Below, in pieces: positions 17,904 through 28,212 of a stretch of DNA of 64,000 nucleotides. The DNA is from Bacillus sp. MYb209 (GTDB lineage: Bacteria; Bacillota; Bacilli; Bacillales; Bacillaceae_G), in assembly GCF_002975175.1 (NCBI RefSeq), contig NZ_PCNZ01000017.1:44982-108981 (forward strand). The letters run 5' to 3'. A program made the position numbers and the translations under genes. The notes under the pieces are model-generated. The model did no database searches and had not been told where the DNA came from. It worked only from the letters and a program-made list of their open reading frames with translations. Every line of letters begins with the position of its first letter. The first letter of the stretch is position 1.

Positions 17904-19787
17904 TTAAACAGATTCATCATTACTTTTATTTTTCGCATTGTAAATTATTTCAAGTTTTTCTTGAATTGCGCTTTCAATCTTATTAGCGTATTCATCGAAT
18001 ACATCTTTATCATGAGCGTACGGAGATAATGCACAAGCTCGTAGTACTGTTACTTTTCTTTCCTTATCCCATTCTTCTTTACTAAATCCAAGACTTTTCA
18101 CAAATGGAAGTGGGCTATTTCCATAATCAGGGATAGCAAAGTCTGTATGAGAAGTAAGAAATTCATTGTAGTATATATTTCCTTTTACATAAGAAGATTG
18201 ACCAAAAAAATCATGATTTAATTTGTTCATTTTTGCTAAACTTGTGTTTCCTTCTTCATTAAATACATAGTCAACCATATTAAAATCAGGCTTTGTTAAT
18301 GGATAAACATGAATAGTTTTATCTCCAACTTTAAATTGTTTATCCTGTAAAAAATGATAAAAATGGTAAGCTCCTTCAATACTTGCACCTAGTAATTTAC
18401 CATAACCAGTCACGTTTAATGGTAATACTTTATGGGCTGTCCAAACTGAGGCTGCAGTTGCCCCTGCTTTAGAACCTTCAAGCATATATGCACCAAGTAA
18501 TGCAGGAATATCAGCTCCCTTTTCAAACACATATGTTGCGAAGTAAGAAATTACATCACGCATTCTAATATCTTTTACAACAATCCCACCCGCAGAGTAT
18601 GGTATATACCCCATTTTATGTGGATCAATTGTAACGGTTTCAGCCTGGTCTATTGCCTTGAAAGAATTGTAAATATCTTCTGTCAACCATTCATTTTCCG
18701 AATTGAAAATGCCATATTTTACATATGTTTCATCGATTTTGTTATAGTCAATAAATTCATTGTTCTCATCTAAGAAAATCGCTCGAGCATACCCGCCATA
18801 AGCAGCATCTATATGAATGTAAAAATAAATACCCTCTTGTGCTAATTTTTCGCGCAACGCAACAATCTTATCAATACGATCTACTTGTCCTTCTTCTGTT
18901 GTACCAATAACAGCTACCACACCAAGAATAGGTATTTTTTCTGCAGCTAATTCTCGGATTTTTTCTTCAAGTTTATCAATGTCCATGCGATAGTTATGAT
19001 CAACATCAATTGTTTCCACATTATCAAGGCCTATACCAATAATATCCGCTGATTTTAGCCAAGAATAGTGTTTAGTTTGTGGAATCAACCATTTGCCCAG
19101 CTCTTGTAGATGTTGACCATTACGCGCAGAATGTGCTTTAATTTCATCAATTTTTCCAGGTATTCTTTCTAAAATATTTAGAATTTCTTCTGTAGACATA
19201 TTTAATAATTCCCATTCTGATTTATCTTCTACAAATTGAGGAGCTACTTCTTTAATCGCTAAAGGAAGGGATTTCATGTTTCTTGCATACCAAAGGCCTT
19301 CTAGATTAGCAATAGAACCATCCGCACAAATATGCCCCCAACTCTCACCTTTTTTATAACTCATAAGAGCAGCAAATTCATGCCCTACTTCTTCTTCCAT
19401 TTGAGAAGTGCCTGGAGAAGATTCATACGCCACGTTATTCCCATTCCATAACATTGCAGCTGTATATGCAATAATAGCCGGCATTAATGTTTCTGAATTC
19501 ATATGTCCCCAAAACCGCCCTGCCGAATGCCATGGTAATGAATTGGTACGAAGTTTTGAAGATAACACATCCATTACACTACGGATATGGTCAGCAGTTT
19601 CTACGAAATTTTTCGAGCTTTTATCTTGCGGAGTAATAACTGGTAGGTCTTGTGGTTGGTAATTTTGACGCCAACCTACATGTTCATCTACGATTTTAAT
19701 TAACAGCTCTTTAAATAAATCGGCATTTTCACCTTTATCACCTAAGAATAATGCTTTTAAATTAATATCCGGTATTTTATAGTTCAT
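17904..19787 (-). CDS. tyrDC: Tyrosine decarboxylase (PLP-dependent)
   Basis: A 627-residue PLP decarboxylase of the size and sequence type of enterococcal and lactobacillar tyrosine decarboxylases, which turn tyrosine into tyramine and CO2. The PLP lysine is K391 in [24 protein letters not shown] holds the Asp that contacts the pyridine nitrogen, and His240 corresponds to the PLP-stacking residue. The neighbouring antiporter and tyrS match the usual tyramine cluster, although the gene order differs. The pathway would help acid resistance and proton-motive force. GGAGG precedes the ATG. Phenylalanine may be a second substrate. Confidence 0.92.
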   Translation of the reverse strand: MNYKIPDINLKALFLGDKGENADLFKELLIKIVDEHVGWRQNYQPQDLPVITPQDKSSKNFVETADHIRSVMDVLSSKLRTNSLPWHSAGRFWGHMNSETLMPAIIAYTAAMLWNGNNVAYESSPGTSQMEEEVGHEFAALMSYKKGESWGHICADGSIANLEGLWYARNMKSLPLAIKEVAPQFVEDKSEWELLNMSTEEILNILERIPGKIDEIKAHSARNGQHLQELGKWLIPQTKHYSWLKSADIIGIGLDNVETIDVDHNYRMDIDKLEEKIRELAAEKIPILGVVAVIGTTEEGQVDRIDKIVALREKLAQEGIYFYIHIDAAYGGYARAIFLDENNEFIDYNKIDETYVKYGIFNSENEWLTEDIYNSFKAIDQAETVTIDPHKMGYIPYSAGGIVVKDIRMRDVISYFATYVFEKGADIPALLGAYMLEGSKAGATAASVWTAHKVLPLNVTGYGKLLGASIEGAYHFYHFLQDKQFKVGDKTIHVYPLTKPDFNMVDYVFNEEGNTSLAKMNKLNHDFFGQSSYVKGNIYYNEFLTSHTDFAIPDYGNSPLPFVKSLGFSKEEWDKERKVTVLRACALSPYAHDKDVFDEYANKIESAIQEKLEIIYNAKNKSNDESV

Positions 19788-19994
19788 TTTTCATTTCCTC
19801 CAAATTATCACAAATATTCCCTAAGTAACCTCGATACAAAATACGTTATTATTTTTTGATTTTTTCTGCACAAAAAATTCACACATAAATTAATATCTGC
19901 CATCAAAAACGGGATATAAAACACTGTTAATCAAATAAGCCAGCTCATTTGATAACAAAACTTAAGGAATACGTACCAAATATTTATTTGTTCT

Positions 19995-21434
19995 TTAGCT
20001 TGATTTCCTTATATCCTCAGGTGAGCTATTATCTTTCTTCCACTCTGGTTTTTTAAATTTGTTGATGATAAGTGCTATACCAATCATTGCTAATGTAACG
20101 ACCACTTGATAAATAACATATCCAGTATATTGACTTGGCTTTAAAATAGATGGCGGAATAATACTTACAATAATCGTAAAAACAATACTTATCATTGAAA
20201 GAATAGAGACCGTCCATATTAATCCATTCCCTTTACTCCCTAATCTGAATGGTCTATTAACGTCTGGCATCTTATAACGCAAGCTAACAGCTGAAATAGC
20301 AATTAAAGAGTACACAACACAATACAAAATTGTTGTTGTAATTGTTATTATTAAGAATGCACTGTTTACATCTGGAACTACTATATATAAGATAGATACT
20401 AATGAAATTACAATTGCTTGAATCATCACAAAAGTGATTGGAATATCTTTCTCTGTTCTCTTTTGAAAAAACTTCGGCAAATTCCCTTCATCTGCCACTT
20501 TAATCATAGATTTACTTGGTCCAAGTACCCATGCACTTAGCTGAACTAAAACCCCAATTAAAATCATTAAAGAAATAATGTTAACAAAGATAGATGGAAT
20601 CCCTAGATTTTTGGTGAAAATCATATATGGCTGTGTTATATTCGCAAGCTCTAATTTACCTTTTGGTACCGCATTTGAAACAGTTAACCCAGCAATGATA
20701 TTAAAAATTGCTAATAAAATTACTGAAGTGATAACAGCAATTGGATAGTTACGTTTTGGATTATCAATATTATTTGCATGTACAGACGAAATTTCTACTC
20801 CTGCAAAAATAAAGATAATTCCTGATAAATAAGTTAAACTTCCTAAGTCCTTAAAATTAGGAATAAGATCCCTTGGCTTAAAGCCGCCTAAATAACTATT
20901 CGATTGAATCCCGTTTTTTATCATATAAATGACACCTAGAACAACAAGAATGACAAACGGAATGTACACACCAATAACAGCGCCCCAGTTACCCGCAACT
21001 TTTACCATATCAAACTTAAGGTTTAATAAAGTCACACTCCAGTATGAAATTAAGATTATGGCAAAAATAAAGTAGTTGTTTGAAGATAGTTCTGGCTTAT
21101 TAATAACGTAACCCGATAGAATACCAACAGTTGACGCAACCATTACCATCCCAAAAAACATTTGAACCCATAATAACCATGAGGTGACAAATCCCCATTT
21201 CTCACCTAATGCATTTTCCACCCAAACTTGAGGTCCACCTTCTTCAGGGAAAGCCGTAGAAAGTTCAGCTGACATTAACGCAATAGGTAGAGCGAATGCA
21301 AACGCAGCTATCAACATATAGAAGATTTGGGTCCAACCAGTAATTGAAAGAGTCGGCACACTTCGTACCGTTCCAAAAAAAGCCATTGTAATACCAATTA
21401 ACCCAAAAAGTGTCAATTTCTTTATATTAGACAT
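19995..21434 (-). CDS. Tyrosine/tyramine antiporter-like APC permease
   Basis: A 479-residue amino acid permease with about 12 membrane segments. The N-terminus LTLFGLIGITMAFFGTVRSVPTL and FPEEGGPQVWVENALGEKWGF are typical of the glutamate/GABA antiporter group to which TyrP belongs. Its position just upstream of the tyrosine decarboxylase, on the same strand, indicates exchange of tyrosine for tyramine. ATG at 21434 is preferred (AAAGGA six bases upstream) over one seven codons earlier. The 207 bases to the decarboxylase gene may hold a second promoter. Confidence 0.85.
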   Translation of the reverse strand: MSNIKKLTLFGLIGITMAFFGTVRSVPTLSITGWTQIFYMLIAAFAFALPIALMSAELSTAFPEEGGPQVWVENALGEKWGFVTSWLLWVQMFFGMVMVASTVGILSGYVINKPELSSNNYFIFAIILISYWSVTLLNLKFDMVKVAGNWGAVIGVYIPFVILVVLGVIYMIKNGIQSNSYLGGFKPRDLIPNFKDLGSLTYLSGIIFIFAGVEISSVHANNIDNPKRNYPIAVITSVILLAIFNIIAGLTVSNAVPKGKLELANITQPYMIFTKNLGIPSIFVNIISLMILIGVLVQLSAWVLGPSKSMIKVADEGNLPKFFQKRTEKDIPITFVMIQAIVISLVSILYIVVPDVNSAFLIITITTTILYCVVYSLIAISAVSLRYKMPDVNRPFRLGSKGNGLIWTVSILSMISIVFTIIVSIIPPSILKPSQYTGYVIYQVVVTLAMIGIALIINKFKKPEWKKDNSSPEDIRKSS

Positions 21435-21553
21435 AAAAATTCCTTTCTTTTCCATATTTAAACTAATTCATAAAAAATATTAGATGTACCCTTTTTAAAA
21501 TAGGCATATCAATTAATAGTTATGTAAGAAAAGGATGTGGCAAATTTTAATAA

Positions 21554-21690
21554 CTAGGTAAATTTCTTTAATAGGTGTCTTTTCATAAAGGCATATGCAG
21601 CCTGATGATCTCGTTTTTTACGAAGTTGAATATCCAATGTGTACCCTTCTTTGTTCCTCCACCATATTTCAAATGCGCCAATTACTCCTC
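21554..21690 (-). pseudogene. IS6-family transposase fragment
   Basis: The minus strand encodes EGYTLDIQLRKKRDHQAAYA then FMKRHLLKKF, closely matching the DDE-domain core of IS6/IS240 transposases (typical: HTLDIQLRKKRDHKAAYAFFKRL). Only about 45 codons remain, with no terminal repeats. It lies just upstream of the antiporter gene and marks past transposition at the edge of the tyrosine island. Confidence 0.75.
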
Positions 21691-21955
21691 ATCAAGAAGA
21701 AACGAGAATTAAGCGAATATAAATAACTTAACAACCCACATTAGCAACAAAACATCAAGAAAAGGCATTCCAGATATGGAACGCCTTCTTTTATTTTATA
21801 AAATCATCAACTTAAACCTATTTTTCAAATATACTCTTTAACAATATGAAATATTCTAATTAACATAACCCATCATTATCAGTAGTCAGTAATGAATAGA
21901 AATTTAGTTATGGGGGATTTTGATTCTCTAGGTTGATGGGCATGCGGAAACTTCC
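21691..21955. other. Intergenic region without recognised gene
   Basis: AT-rich sequence between the transposase fragment and the histidine kinase gene. A weak hairpin (AAGGCATTCC...GGAACGCCTT, 21761-21789) could terminate transcription from the two-component genes, though it is about 165 bases from the kinase stop. Confidence 0.4.
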
Positions 21956-23035
21956 CTAATCCTGTTTTTCTTTATAATAAGGAATACGTACAATAAATTC
22001 CGCACCATTTCCTTCCGTGCTCTTAACTTTAATTTCCCCTTGATGAAGATCTACTACTTTTTTTACAATCGCCAATCCCAATCCGCTACCTCCATGAGCG
22101 CGATTCCGTGAAGAATCTGCTTTGTAAAAACGTTCAAAAACATGCTGCTTCTGTTCCTCTGATATACCAATTCCATTATCATGAATACGTACTTCCACTA
22201 ATTCCTCATGTTCTTTTAACTGAATTGTAATCGTACCACCGCTTGGAGTAAATTTAATACTATTATGAATTAAATTAATCCACACTTGACTCATACTTTC
22301 TTGGTCGGCAGTTACATGCACTTTCTCTAAATCAAGATCTAATTCAATTTCCTTTTCAGCCCAGAGCGGTTCAATATTTAATACAATTTGCTTTAATTGT
22401 TGATCTAATCGATAAGTCACTCTTTCTGGTGTATACTCTTCAGACTCTAAAAGGGTTAACTTCAGTAAATTTTGACTCAGTTTAGATAATCTCGTTGTTT
22501 CAGTTTCAATAATGGTAAGATAATGTTTTCTTTTTTCCTCAGAAAGATTATTATCTTGTAATGCTCTAGCAAACCCTTTTATAGAAGTTAAAGGTGACTG
22601 TATTTCATGAGAAACATTCGATACAAATTCTTGCCTCATTTTCTCCATTGCATTAAGCTCTTCTGTCATATCATTTATACTTTTTACGAGTACACCAATT
22701 TCTCCATCATACTTTTCTTCATTTCGTATTTTTACGGAGAAGTCTCCTTTTGCAATTTTTTGTATCGGTTCAATAATAGTCCAAATCATCGCCTCTCGTT
22801 TTGGTCTCATTAATATTCCGATCAATGTCCAAATAAGAACAATAAATACAAAGCCGACCATGTCACTAATTAGAAAAGTAACAAAAGGCGATACGTTTAT
22901 TTCAAGAGCATTTATTATACTTGATGATACATAAAATGCTATAGACCAAATTATAGTGAGAAAAGAAAAGAGCGCTATTATCGCTCCGATTACTTTCAGC
23001 ATCTTCAACTTACTCATTCGTTCTCTTTTTCTCAT
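21956..23035 (-). CDS. Sensor histidine kinase
   Basis: A 359-residue membrane kinase. Two membrane segments (~13-40 and ~50-76) enclose only a very short outside loop, then a HAMP linker (~75-128), the phosphoacceptor His143 in SNVSHEIQSPL, and a catalytic domain with NLIHNSIKFTPSGG (N box), DNGIGIS (G1) and GGSGLGLAIVKK (G2). A short loop suggests it senses the membrane or a partner ABC transporter. It overlaps the response regulator by four bases (ATGA), so the two are one operon. An ABC exporter gene lies directly upstream. Confidence 0.93.
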   Translation of the reverse strand: MRKRERMSKLKMLKVIGAIIALFSFLTIIWSIAFYVSSSIINALEINVSPFVTFLISDMVGFVFIVLIWTLIGILMRPKREAMIWTIIEPIQKIAKGDFSVKIRNEEKYDGEIGVLVKSINDMTEELNAMEKMRQEFVSNVSHEIQSPLTSIKGFARALQDNNLSEEKRKHYLTIIETETTRLSKLSQNLLKLTLLESEEYTPERVTYRLDQQLKQIVLNIEPLWAEKEIELDLDLEKVHVTADQESMSQVWINLIHNSIKFTPSGGTITIQLKEHEELVEVRIHDNGIGISEEQKQHVFERFYKADSSRNRAHGGSGLGLAIVKKVVDLHQGEIKVKSTEGNGAEFIVRIPYYKEKQD

Positions 23036-23709
23036 TTACTTACCTCTAAGCGATACCCTAAGCCTCTTATCGTTTTAATACTAAACTTTGACTTCTCTTC
23101 TTGAAATTTTTCACGTAACCGATTAATATGAACGTCTAGCGTGCGTTCATTCCCTTCAAAATCATATCCCCATACATCTTCAATTAATTGCTCTCTTGAA
23201 CAAGTTCTTCCCGCTTTAGAACCTAATGTAAAGAGTAACTCGAATTCTTTTAGCGGTAACGTAACCGTTTGTTCTCCGGATGTAACTTCAAATGTTTTAC
23301 GATTTAACAGTACATTTCCAACTTGAATAGATTGCGATACTGTAATTTGGTAACGTTTCAGTAATGCCTTTACTCTTACTACTAGTTCTATAGGGTCGAA
23401 TGGTTTTACAAGATAATCATCTGTTCCAAGGTGAAATCCTTTTACTTTTTGAGACGTTTCCCCTTTGGCAGTTAGCATAAGAATCGGGATATCATAGTAT
23501 TTTCTTAATTCATAACATAAATCAAATCCATCCATATTCGGCATCATAATATCAAGAATCGCCATATCGATTTTCACTTCTTCTATTTTTCGAAGAGCAT
23601 CAAGTCCATCAACCGCCTCATATGTTTGAAAACCTTCTCGTTCCAAAAATAGAGTAACAAGCTCCCTAATGTGCGGATCATCATCTACAATTAATATTTT
23701 AGGTATCAA
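23032..23709 (-). CDS. OmpR-family response regulator
   Basis: A 225-residue regulator: receiver domain with DDD near the N-terminus and the phosphoacceptor Asp in AILDIMMPNMDGF, and a winged-helix DNA-binding domain with CSREQLIEDVWGYDF and RTLDVHINRLREKF. TTG at 23707-23709 is the likely start since AAAGGA lies nine bases upstream and LIPKILIVDDD begins where family members begin; in-frame codons further upstream lie in the terminator region. It works with the overlapping kinase. Target genes are unknown. Confidence 0.92.
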   Translation of the reverse strand: MIPKILIVDDDPHIRELVTLFLEREGFQTYEAVDGLDALRKIEEVKIDMAILDIMMPNMDGFDLCYELRKYYDIPILMLTAKGETSQKVKGFHLGTDDYLVKPFDPIELVVRVKALLKRYQITVSQSIQVGNVLLNRKTFEVTSGEQTVTLPLKEFELLFTLGSKAGRTCSREQLIEDVWGYDFEGNERTLDVHINRLREKFQEEKSKFSIKTIRGLGYRLEVSK

Positions 23710-23758
23710 GGAATCATATCCTTTCTGCTTAACATACTTATTACAACTCTCAAAAATC

Positions 23759-23791
23759 AACAATCAGTGAAGTGCTCCCTCACTGATTGTT
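23759..23791 (-). terminator. Terminator of the ABC exporter gene
   Basis: AACAATCAGTGA and its complement (12-bp stem, nine-base loop) directly after the ABC transporter stop, separating it from the two-component genes. Confidence 0.8.
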
Positions 23792-23797
23792 TTCATT

Positions 23798-25558
23798 CTA
23801 TAAGGCACCTTCTTTAATTTTCAACTGCTGCATTGCGAATTCACGATACATGTCATGTGTACGTAATAATTCGTCATGAGATCCACTACCTGTCAGATTC
23901 CCTTTTTCAATAAAGATAATCTTATCTGCATCTACTACGGTAGAAAGCCTATGTGCAATAACTAAAGTTGTTCTACCTTTCATTAAGTTATTTAACGCCT
24001 TTTGAACGACAGACTCTGATTTACTATCGAGACTTGAAGTTGCTTCATCTAACATAAGGATTTGCGGATTTCGTAGTAACGCTCGAGCAATCGCAATTCG
24101 TTGTCTTTGCCCTCCAGAAAGCTTCACACCACGCTCTCCAACTTCTGTTGCATATCCGCTTGGTAAATCATGAATAAACGCATCAACATACGCCATCGCT
24201 GCTACTCTTTCAATTTCTTCGTCAGTCACTTCACCCTCAACACCGTAACAAATATTATCACGAATCGTTCCATCAATTAACGGACTATCTTGTGAAACGT
24301 AACCAATTTGACGTCGCCATGACTGTAATGAATATGCTGTAATTGGTTCTTTCCCTAATTTTATGAAACCACTAGTTGGCTCATAAAAACGTTCTAACAG
24401 CGAGAATAAAGTTGTTTTTCCGCTACCACTTGGTCCTACAATCGCTGTTACTTTTCCAGATTCAATCGTGAAGTCGATATTTTTCAACACTTTCTCTTCT
24501 TCGTTATACTCAAAATGTACATTTTCAATAACGATCGACTGCTTCGCATTTGTAACATTCATACCTGTCTCATGATCTTCTACTTCATATTCTAAAATCG
24601 TATTAATTCTTTCGGTTGCACCAATTGCTTTTTGGAACTGAGTAAAGAACATAGATAACTGGCTCATCGGCATAATAATTTGAACTAAATACAAAATAAA
24701 TGCTACAAGTTCACCTGTTGTTAATGCACCGCTAGAAACTCGCATTCCACCATACCCTACGATAATAACAAGTAATGCCATTAAAACAAACGACATAACT
24801 GGTGAAATTAATGCTTGCACTTTTCCTTCTTTCAAACCAAATTGCAATAATTTTTGGATACCTGTATTCCCTGTTTCATATTCTCTTTTTTCCGTATTTG
24901 AAGATTTCACTAAACGAATTTCTGATAACACTTGTGTTAACACACTTGTAAACGAAGCTGTTTCATCTTGAAGCGCTTTTGAAATCTTATACATTTTCCG
25001 TCCAAGTGGAACTAAAATTAGTACCGATAATGGAATAACCGTTAAAAGTAAAATTGTCATTTTCCAGTCTAAAACAAATAATACAATTAATGACCCAATA
25101 ATTGAGATACCGCCTGTTAATAAGTTTGACAAATGCTCAGAAATTAATGTTTTAACAACACCTGTATCATTTGTCATACGACTAATTGTATCTCCCGTTC
25201 TGTTTTGATCATAATAAGACACTGGTAAAATAAGTACCTTTTTCCACAATCGTTCCCTAAGTCCAGCCACAATTTTTTGTCCAATATAATTCAGTAAATA
25301 AATAGACAATCCCGCAGCAATTGTTTGAATAATAAAGAATGCAATTAATCCAACAATTTGTCCCGTACTAATTGAGGAAAGTGAAAAATTATCAACTAAA
25401 CCTTTTGTCAGCATTGGAATAAACAAACTCGCTCCAGTAGAAAGTAAGCTCATTAGTAATGCAAAAATAAGAATGCCTTTCGGTGGATTTGTATCTCGAA
25501 TAAGACGTAAAAACTGCCTCCAATTCCCTTTTTTCTTTTCTATATTCCTAACTTCCAT
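23798..25558 (-). CDS. ABC exporter half-transporter (permease-ATPase fusion)
   Basis: A 586-residue half-transporter of the BmrA/MsbA type. Residues ~20-320 carry six membrane helices and the C-terminal ~240 the nucleotide-binding domain with Walker A (GPSGSGKTT near 380), signature LSGGQRQR near 487 and Walker [13 protein letters not shown]. It probably works as a homodimer exporting lipids or drugs. It is divergent from the alpha/beta hydrolase gene and upstream of a two-component operon that may respond to the same stress; that link is inference. Confidence 0.93.
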   Translation of the reverse strand: MEVRNIEKKKGNWRQFLRLIRDTNPPKGILIFALLMSLLSTGASLFIPMLTKGLVDNFSLSSISTGQIVGLIAFFIIQTIAAGLSIYLLNYIGQKIVAGLRERLWKKVLILPVSYYDQNRTGDTISRMTNDTGVVKTLISEHLSNLLTGGISIIGSLIVLFVLDWKMTILLLTVIPLSVLILVPLGRKMYKISKALQDETASFTSVLTQVLSEIRLVKSSNTEKREYETGNTGIQKLLQFGLKEGKVQALISPVMSFVLMALLVIIVGYGGMRVSSGALTTGELVAFILYLVQIIMPMSQLSMFFTQFQKAIGATERINTILEYEVEDHETGMNVTNAKQSIVIENVHFEYNEEEKVLKNIDFTIESGKVTAIVGPSGSGKTTLFSLLERFYEPTSGFIKLGKEPITAYSLQSWRRQIGYVSQDSPLIDGTIRDNICYGVEGEVTDEEIERVAAMAYVDAFIHDLPSGYATEVGERGVKLSGGQRQRIAIARALLRNPQILMLDEATSSLDSKSESVVQKALNNLMKGRTTLVIAHRLSTVVDADKIIFIEKGNLTGSGSHDELLRTHDMYREFAMQQLKIKEGAL

Positions 25559-25718
25559 TGTCGTTCATCTCCTCGTTATAAACAAAACTATTATCTCTAA
25601 AACTAGAATACGCTATAAATGTAAACTGAATGTAAACACACTTTTTCTATTTTTACAAAATATACATATAAACTCATCTTTACAACAAGTGTAAATATCT
25701 GATATTATTACCTGGTAC

Positions 25719-25760
25719 TTATTATTCTATGTGAATTATAGACTACGCATAGAATAATAA
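25719..25760. promoter_or_regulatory. 13-bp inverted repeat in a divergent promoter region
   Basis: TTATTATTCTATG (25719-25731) is repeated as a perfect inverted copy (25748-25760) with a 16-base spacer, between the divergent ABC exporter and alpha/beta hydrolase genes. It may be an operator or a leader hairpin; no regulator can be named. Confidence 0.5.
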
Positions 25761-25829
25761 TAACTGATTTTTTCAATTAGCTAATTTAAAATACTATATA
25801 AATCTCCAGCATTGAAAGGAGTATCCTTT

Positions 25830-26594
25830 TTGCAAACAAATAAACATTCCGAAAAGGAAACAATCATTTTTATTCATGGATTAGTTGGAAATCGCCGCGC
25901 CTTCAAAAAAGAGCATAAACGATTTTCTGCATCCTACAACATTATAACTTATGACTTATTAGGTCACGGCGACGATAAAGGAGAAGCTATCGACTTTTCA
26001 ATACAGCGCCTCGTAGATCAATTATTGAACTTGTATGAAAAAGAGGGAATTGAAAAGGCTCATATTTGTGCTCTAAGCTATGGCTGTTATATCTCTACGA
26101 CATTTGCACAAATGCATCCAGAAAAAGTATTAAGCATTTGTCATATTGGTGGACATTATAATAACCCTTCCCGTTTATATAATGTTTTTCGAAAATTTTG
26201 GGAAAAACGTGGTGATGAATATTCATCTTGGCTTTCTCAGTATGCTAGTACTATTTTTCCAAGTGGAATACTAAGGGCAAATCCGTTCGCTGTTATTTCA
26301 CGAAATATTTATTACCGTTTCGGATTACAATTACACTCGTCCATTATTGCTGAGTCATTACGACATCGCTTAGAATTCGACTTGAAATCTAAATTAAAAG
26401 CACTTCCCCATCCTATATTATGGGTGATGGGAGAACATGATCATCTCTATAAATCTTGTCTCTTTGATTTGAAGTCCATTCTTCCGAACGTTTTATATAA
26501 AGAAATTCCATTAGCAGGTCATGCAGCAAACTTATTCCGTCCAAACTATTTTCATGATTTATATGCTAAGTTTTTGCGTGGGAAATTGACATAA
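25830..26594 (+). CDS. Alpha/beta hydrolase
   Basis: A 254-residue alpha/beta hydrolase. The oxyanion motif IIFIHGLVGN is near the N-terminus, the nucleophile Ser is in ALSYGC, the acid in MGEHDHLY and the His in LAGHAANLF. The substrate is unknown. TTG at 25830 is the start (AAGGAG eight bases upstream); an in-frame ATG six codons earlier overlaps that site. The TAA stop lies within the ATAAA that flanks bcr1 copy 3. Confidence 0.87.
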   Translation: MQTNKHSEKETIIFIHGLVGNRRAFKKEHKRFSASYNIITYDLLGHGDDKGEAIDFSIQRLVDQLLNLYEKEGIEKAHICALSYGCYISTTFAQMHPEKVLSICHIGGHYNNPSRLYNVFRKFWEKRGDEYSSWLSQYASTIFPSGILRANPFAVISRNIYYRFGLQLHSSIIAESLRHRLEFDLKSKLKALPHPILWVMGEHDHLYKSCLFDLKSILPNVLYKEIPLAGHAANLFRPNYFHDLYAKFLRGKLT

Positions 26595-26595
26595 A

Positions 26596-26658
26596 GTGAA
26601 ACTTTAATCAGCGGGGTTTTGTCCATCCCCCGCTGATTATTATCCCGCAAATAGCGAG
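26596..26658 (+). repeat. bcr1 copy 3 (internally deleted, 63 bp)
   Basis: Starts GTGAAACTTTAATCAGCGGG like full copies and ends CCCGCAAATAGCGAG, with ATAAA at 26591-26595 and 26659-26663. The central ~85 bases are absent, but the first hairpin and both ends remain. Confidence 0.8.
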
Positions 26659-26695
26659 ATAAATACTACTATACTGTCAGTTTATCTAACTATAA

Positions 26696-26729
26696 AAAAG
26701 GCTTCCCAAGTTTCCCTGGAAAGCCTTTT
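26696..26729 (-). terminator. Terminator of entFM
   Basis: AAAAGGCTTCCCA pairs with TGGAAAGCCTTTT (one mismatch) about 30 bases after the entFM stop. Confidence 0.8.
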
Positions 26730-26761
26730 CTCTATACAAAAAGTATAAAAAATACTTTTTC

Positions 26762-28036
26762 TTAGTATGCTTTTGTGTAACCTAATAGGTGCTTACTCCA
26801 GTAAGAGTTGCTTACAGAGCTAATGCGTACACCAGTTGCGTCATTTTCTGCACTGATAAACTGTCCATTTCCTAAGTAAACGCCCATGTGAGAAGGACCT
26901 GATTTATAAGTATTTTGGAAGTATACTAAATCACCTGGTTGTGGATTGCTAGTTTTTGTTTTAGAGCTCCAGTATCCAGCAACTGTTTGACGAGCGCCTG
27001 AATGACCAGTTTGATTTAATACGTAGTGGATGAATCCACTGCAGTCAAAACCAGCAGGTGTTACACCAGCAGTTTTGTATGGTGAACCATTTAAAGATCT
27101 AGCGAATCCAGCGATTGAAGATGTATCTCCACCTGTTGGTGCTGTTGGTTTTTGTACTTGGTTCGTACCTTGGTTACCACCAGTAACTACATTGTTCACT
27201 CCGCCTTTTACAAACTTCACAAAGTCTGCACTTACGTAACCTGTGCGGCCGTTATGGTTAATTTTATACCAACCATTTTCAGCGCCAGTAACGTTTAATA
27301 CTGTACCGTTTGTTACCCCACCAATTACAGGGTTATATGTAGCTGGACCTGTACGTACTTTTAAAGCTCCTGTATTAACAACATATGAACCACCAGTTTG
27401 AACTGTAGCAGTATTGTTGTTGTTGTTTGTAGTTGGTTGCTGTGTTTCGTTAGATACAGCTGAACCACCTTTTGTTACGAAGTCTTTACTTACGTATCCA
27501 GTTCCACCATTGAAGTTAATTTTAAACCAATCTTGAACTTCACCTACAACTTGAACTGTTTTACCTTTATTTACAGAACCTAAAACAGTATGAGATGCAC
27601 TTGGGCCTGTACGTACGTTTAGTGAAGAAACGTTTACTGTGTAAGTACCTGTTCCTTGTTGAACAGTAGTTCCTTTATTGCCACCAGTTGTTACGAAGTC
27701 CCCACTTACATAACCTGTTTGACCATTTACACTAACTTTGAACCAACCGTTTTCTTGTCCAATTACTTGAAGTACTTGACCTGCTTTTACTTTAGAAATA
27801 ACGTTATGTCCTGTACCAGCACCTGAACGTACATTTAATACATCAGCTGTTACCGTGTATTTTAATTCAGAAGTTGTTTCTACTGTTTTTGTTTCAGTTA
27901 CAGTCGTTTGAGTTTGTGTTTGTCCATTAATTTCTTTTAGCGCATCATTTGAAACTTGTGCATGAGCAGAATCCATTCCTGGAACTGCTACGCCTACTAC
28001 AGATGCTGCTGCTAAACCTGCGATTACTTTTTTCAT
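26762..28036 (-). CDS. entFM: Cell-wall peptidase FM (EntFM/CwpFM)
   Basis: A 424-residue secreted protein matching the B. cereus EntFM/CwpFM sequence. A signal peptide ends near SAHAQ. Three bacterial SH3 domains follow (about 57-117, 131-190 and 217-277; each with LNVR/LKVRTGP and GYVS), then an Asn/Thr-rich linker and an NlpC/P60 endopeptidase domain (~305-424) with the catalytic Cys in GFDCSGF and His in PSHMGVYLG. It cleaves peptidoglycan stem peptides and is linked to cell shape, adhesion and virulence. It is monocistronic with a long 5' region that holds TTCACA repeats. Confidence 0.96.
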   Translation of the reverse strand: MKKVIAGLAAASVVGVAVPGMDSAHAQVSNDALKEINGQTQTQTTVTETKTVETTSELKYTVTADVLNVRSGAGTGHNVISKVKAGQVLQVIGQENGWFKVSVNGQTGYVSGDFVTTGGNKGTTVQQGTGTYTVNVSSLNVRTGPSASHTVLGSVNKGKTVQVVGEVQDWFKINFNGGTGYVSKDFVTKGGSAVSNETQQPTTNNNNNTATVQTGGSYVVNTGALKVRTGPATYNPVIGGVTNGTVLNVTGAENGWYKINHNGRTGYVSADFVKFVKGGVNNVVTGGNQGTNQVQKPTAPTGGDTSSIAGFARSLNGSPYKTAGVTPAGFDCSGFIHYVLNQTGHSGARQTVAGYWSSKTKTSNPQPGDLVYFQNTYKSGPSHMGVYLGNGQFISAENDATGVRISSVSNSYWSKHLLGYTKAY

Positions 28037-28163
28037 AAGTTGTCTTTACTTCCTTTCCCTACTATCCTCTTGAGAAAAACTATAAACTTAGTACTTTACA
28101 ATATTATCAAAGTAAAATATTCATCCAGTTCCATTTTTTAGCAAGAGTTTTATTTTTCACACG

Positions 28164-28180
28164 TCGTTTATTTTAAACGA
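28164..28180. promoter_or_regulatory. Short palindrome upstream of entFM
   Basis: TCGTTTA-TTT-TAAACGA, a perfect 7-bp inverted repeat ~130 bases upstream of entFM. Possible operator; no regulator assigned. Confidence 0.35.
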
Positions 28181-28195
28181 TTGAAGTGACTTCCG

Positions 28196-28212
28196 TGTGA
28201 ACTTCATGTGAA
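28196..28212 (-). promoter_or_regulatory. Putative PhoP/WalR-type direct repeat
   Basis: On the minus strand TTCACA-N5-TTCACA (11-base period) lies 160 bases upstream of entFM. The form fits the B. subtilis PhoP box (TT(A/T/C)ACA-N5) and resembles the reverse complement of the WalR box (TGTWAH-N5). WalR governs many peptidoglycan hydrolases. Two clear repeats, so tentative. Confidence 0.4.

Noticed and set aside
21761-21789. Terminator for the two-component operon
   Set aside because: The hairpin is about 165 bases from the kinase stop and has a weak T run, so I did not list it as a separate terminator.
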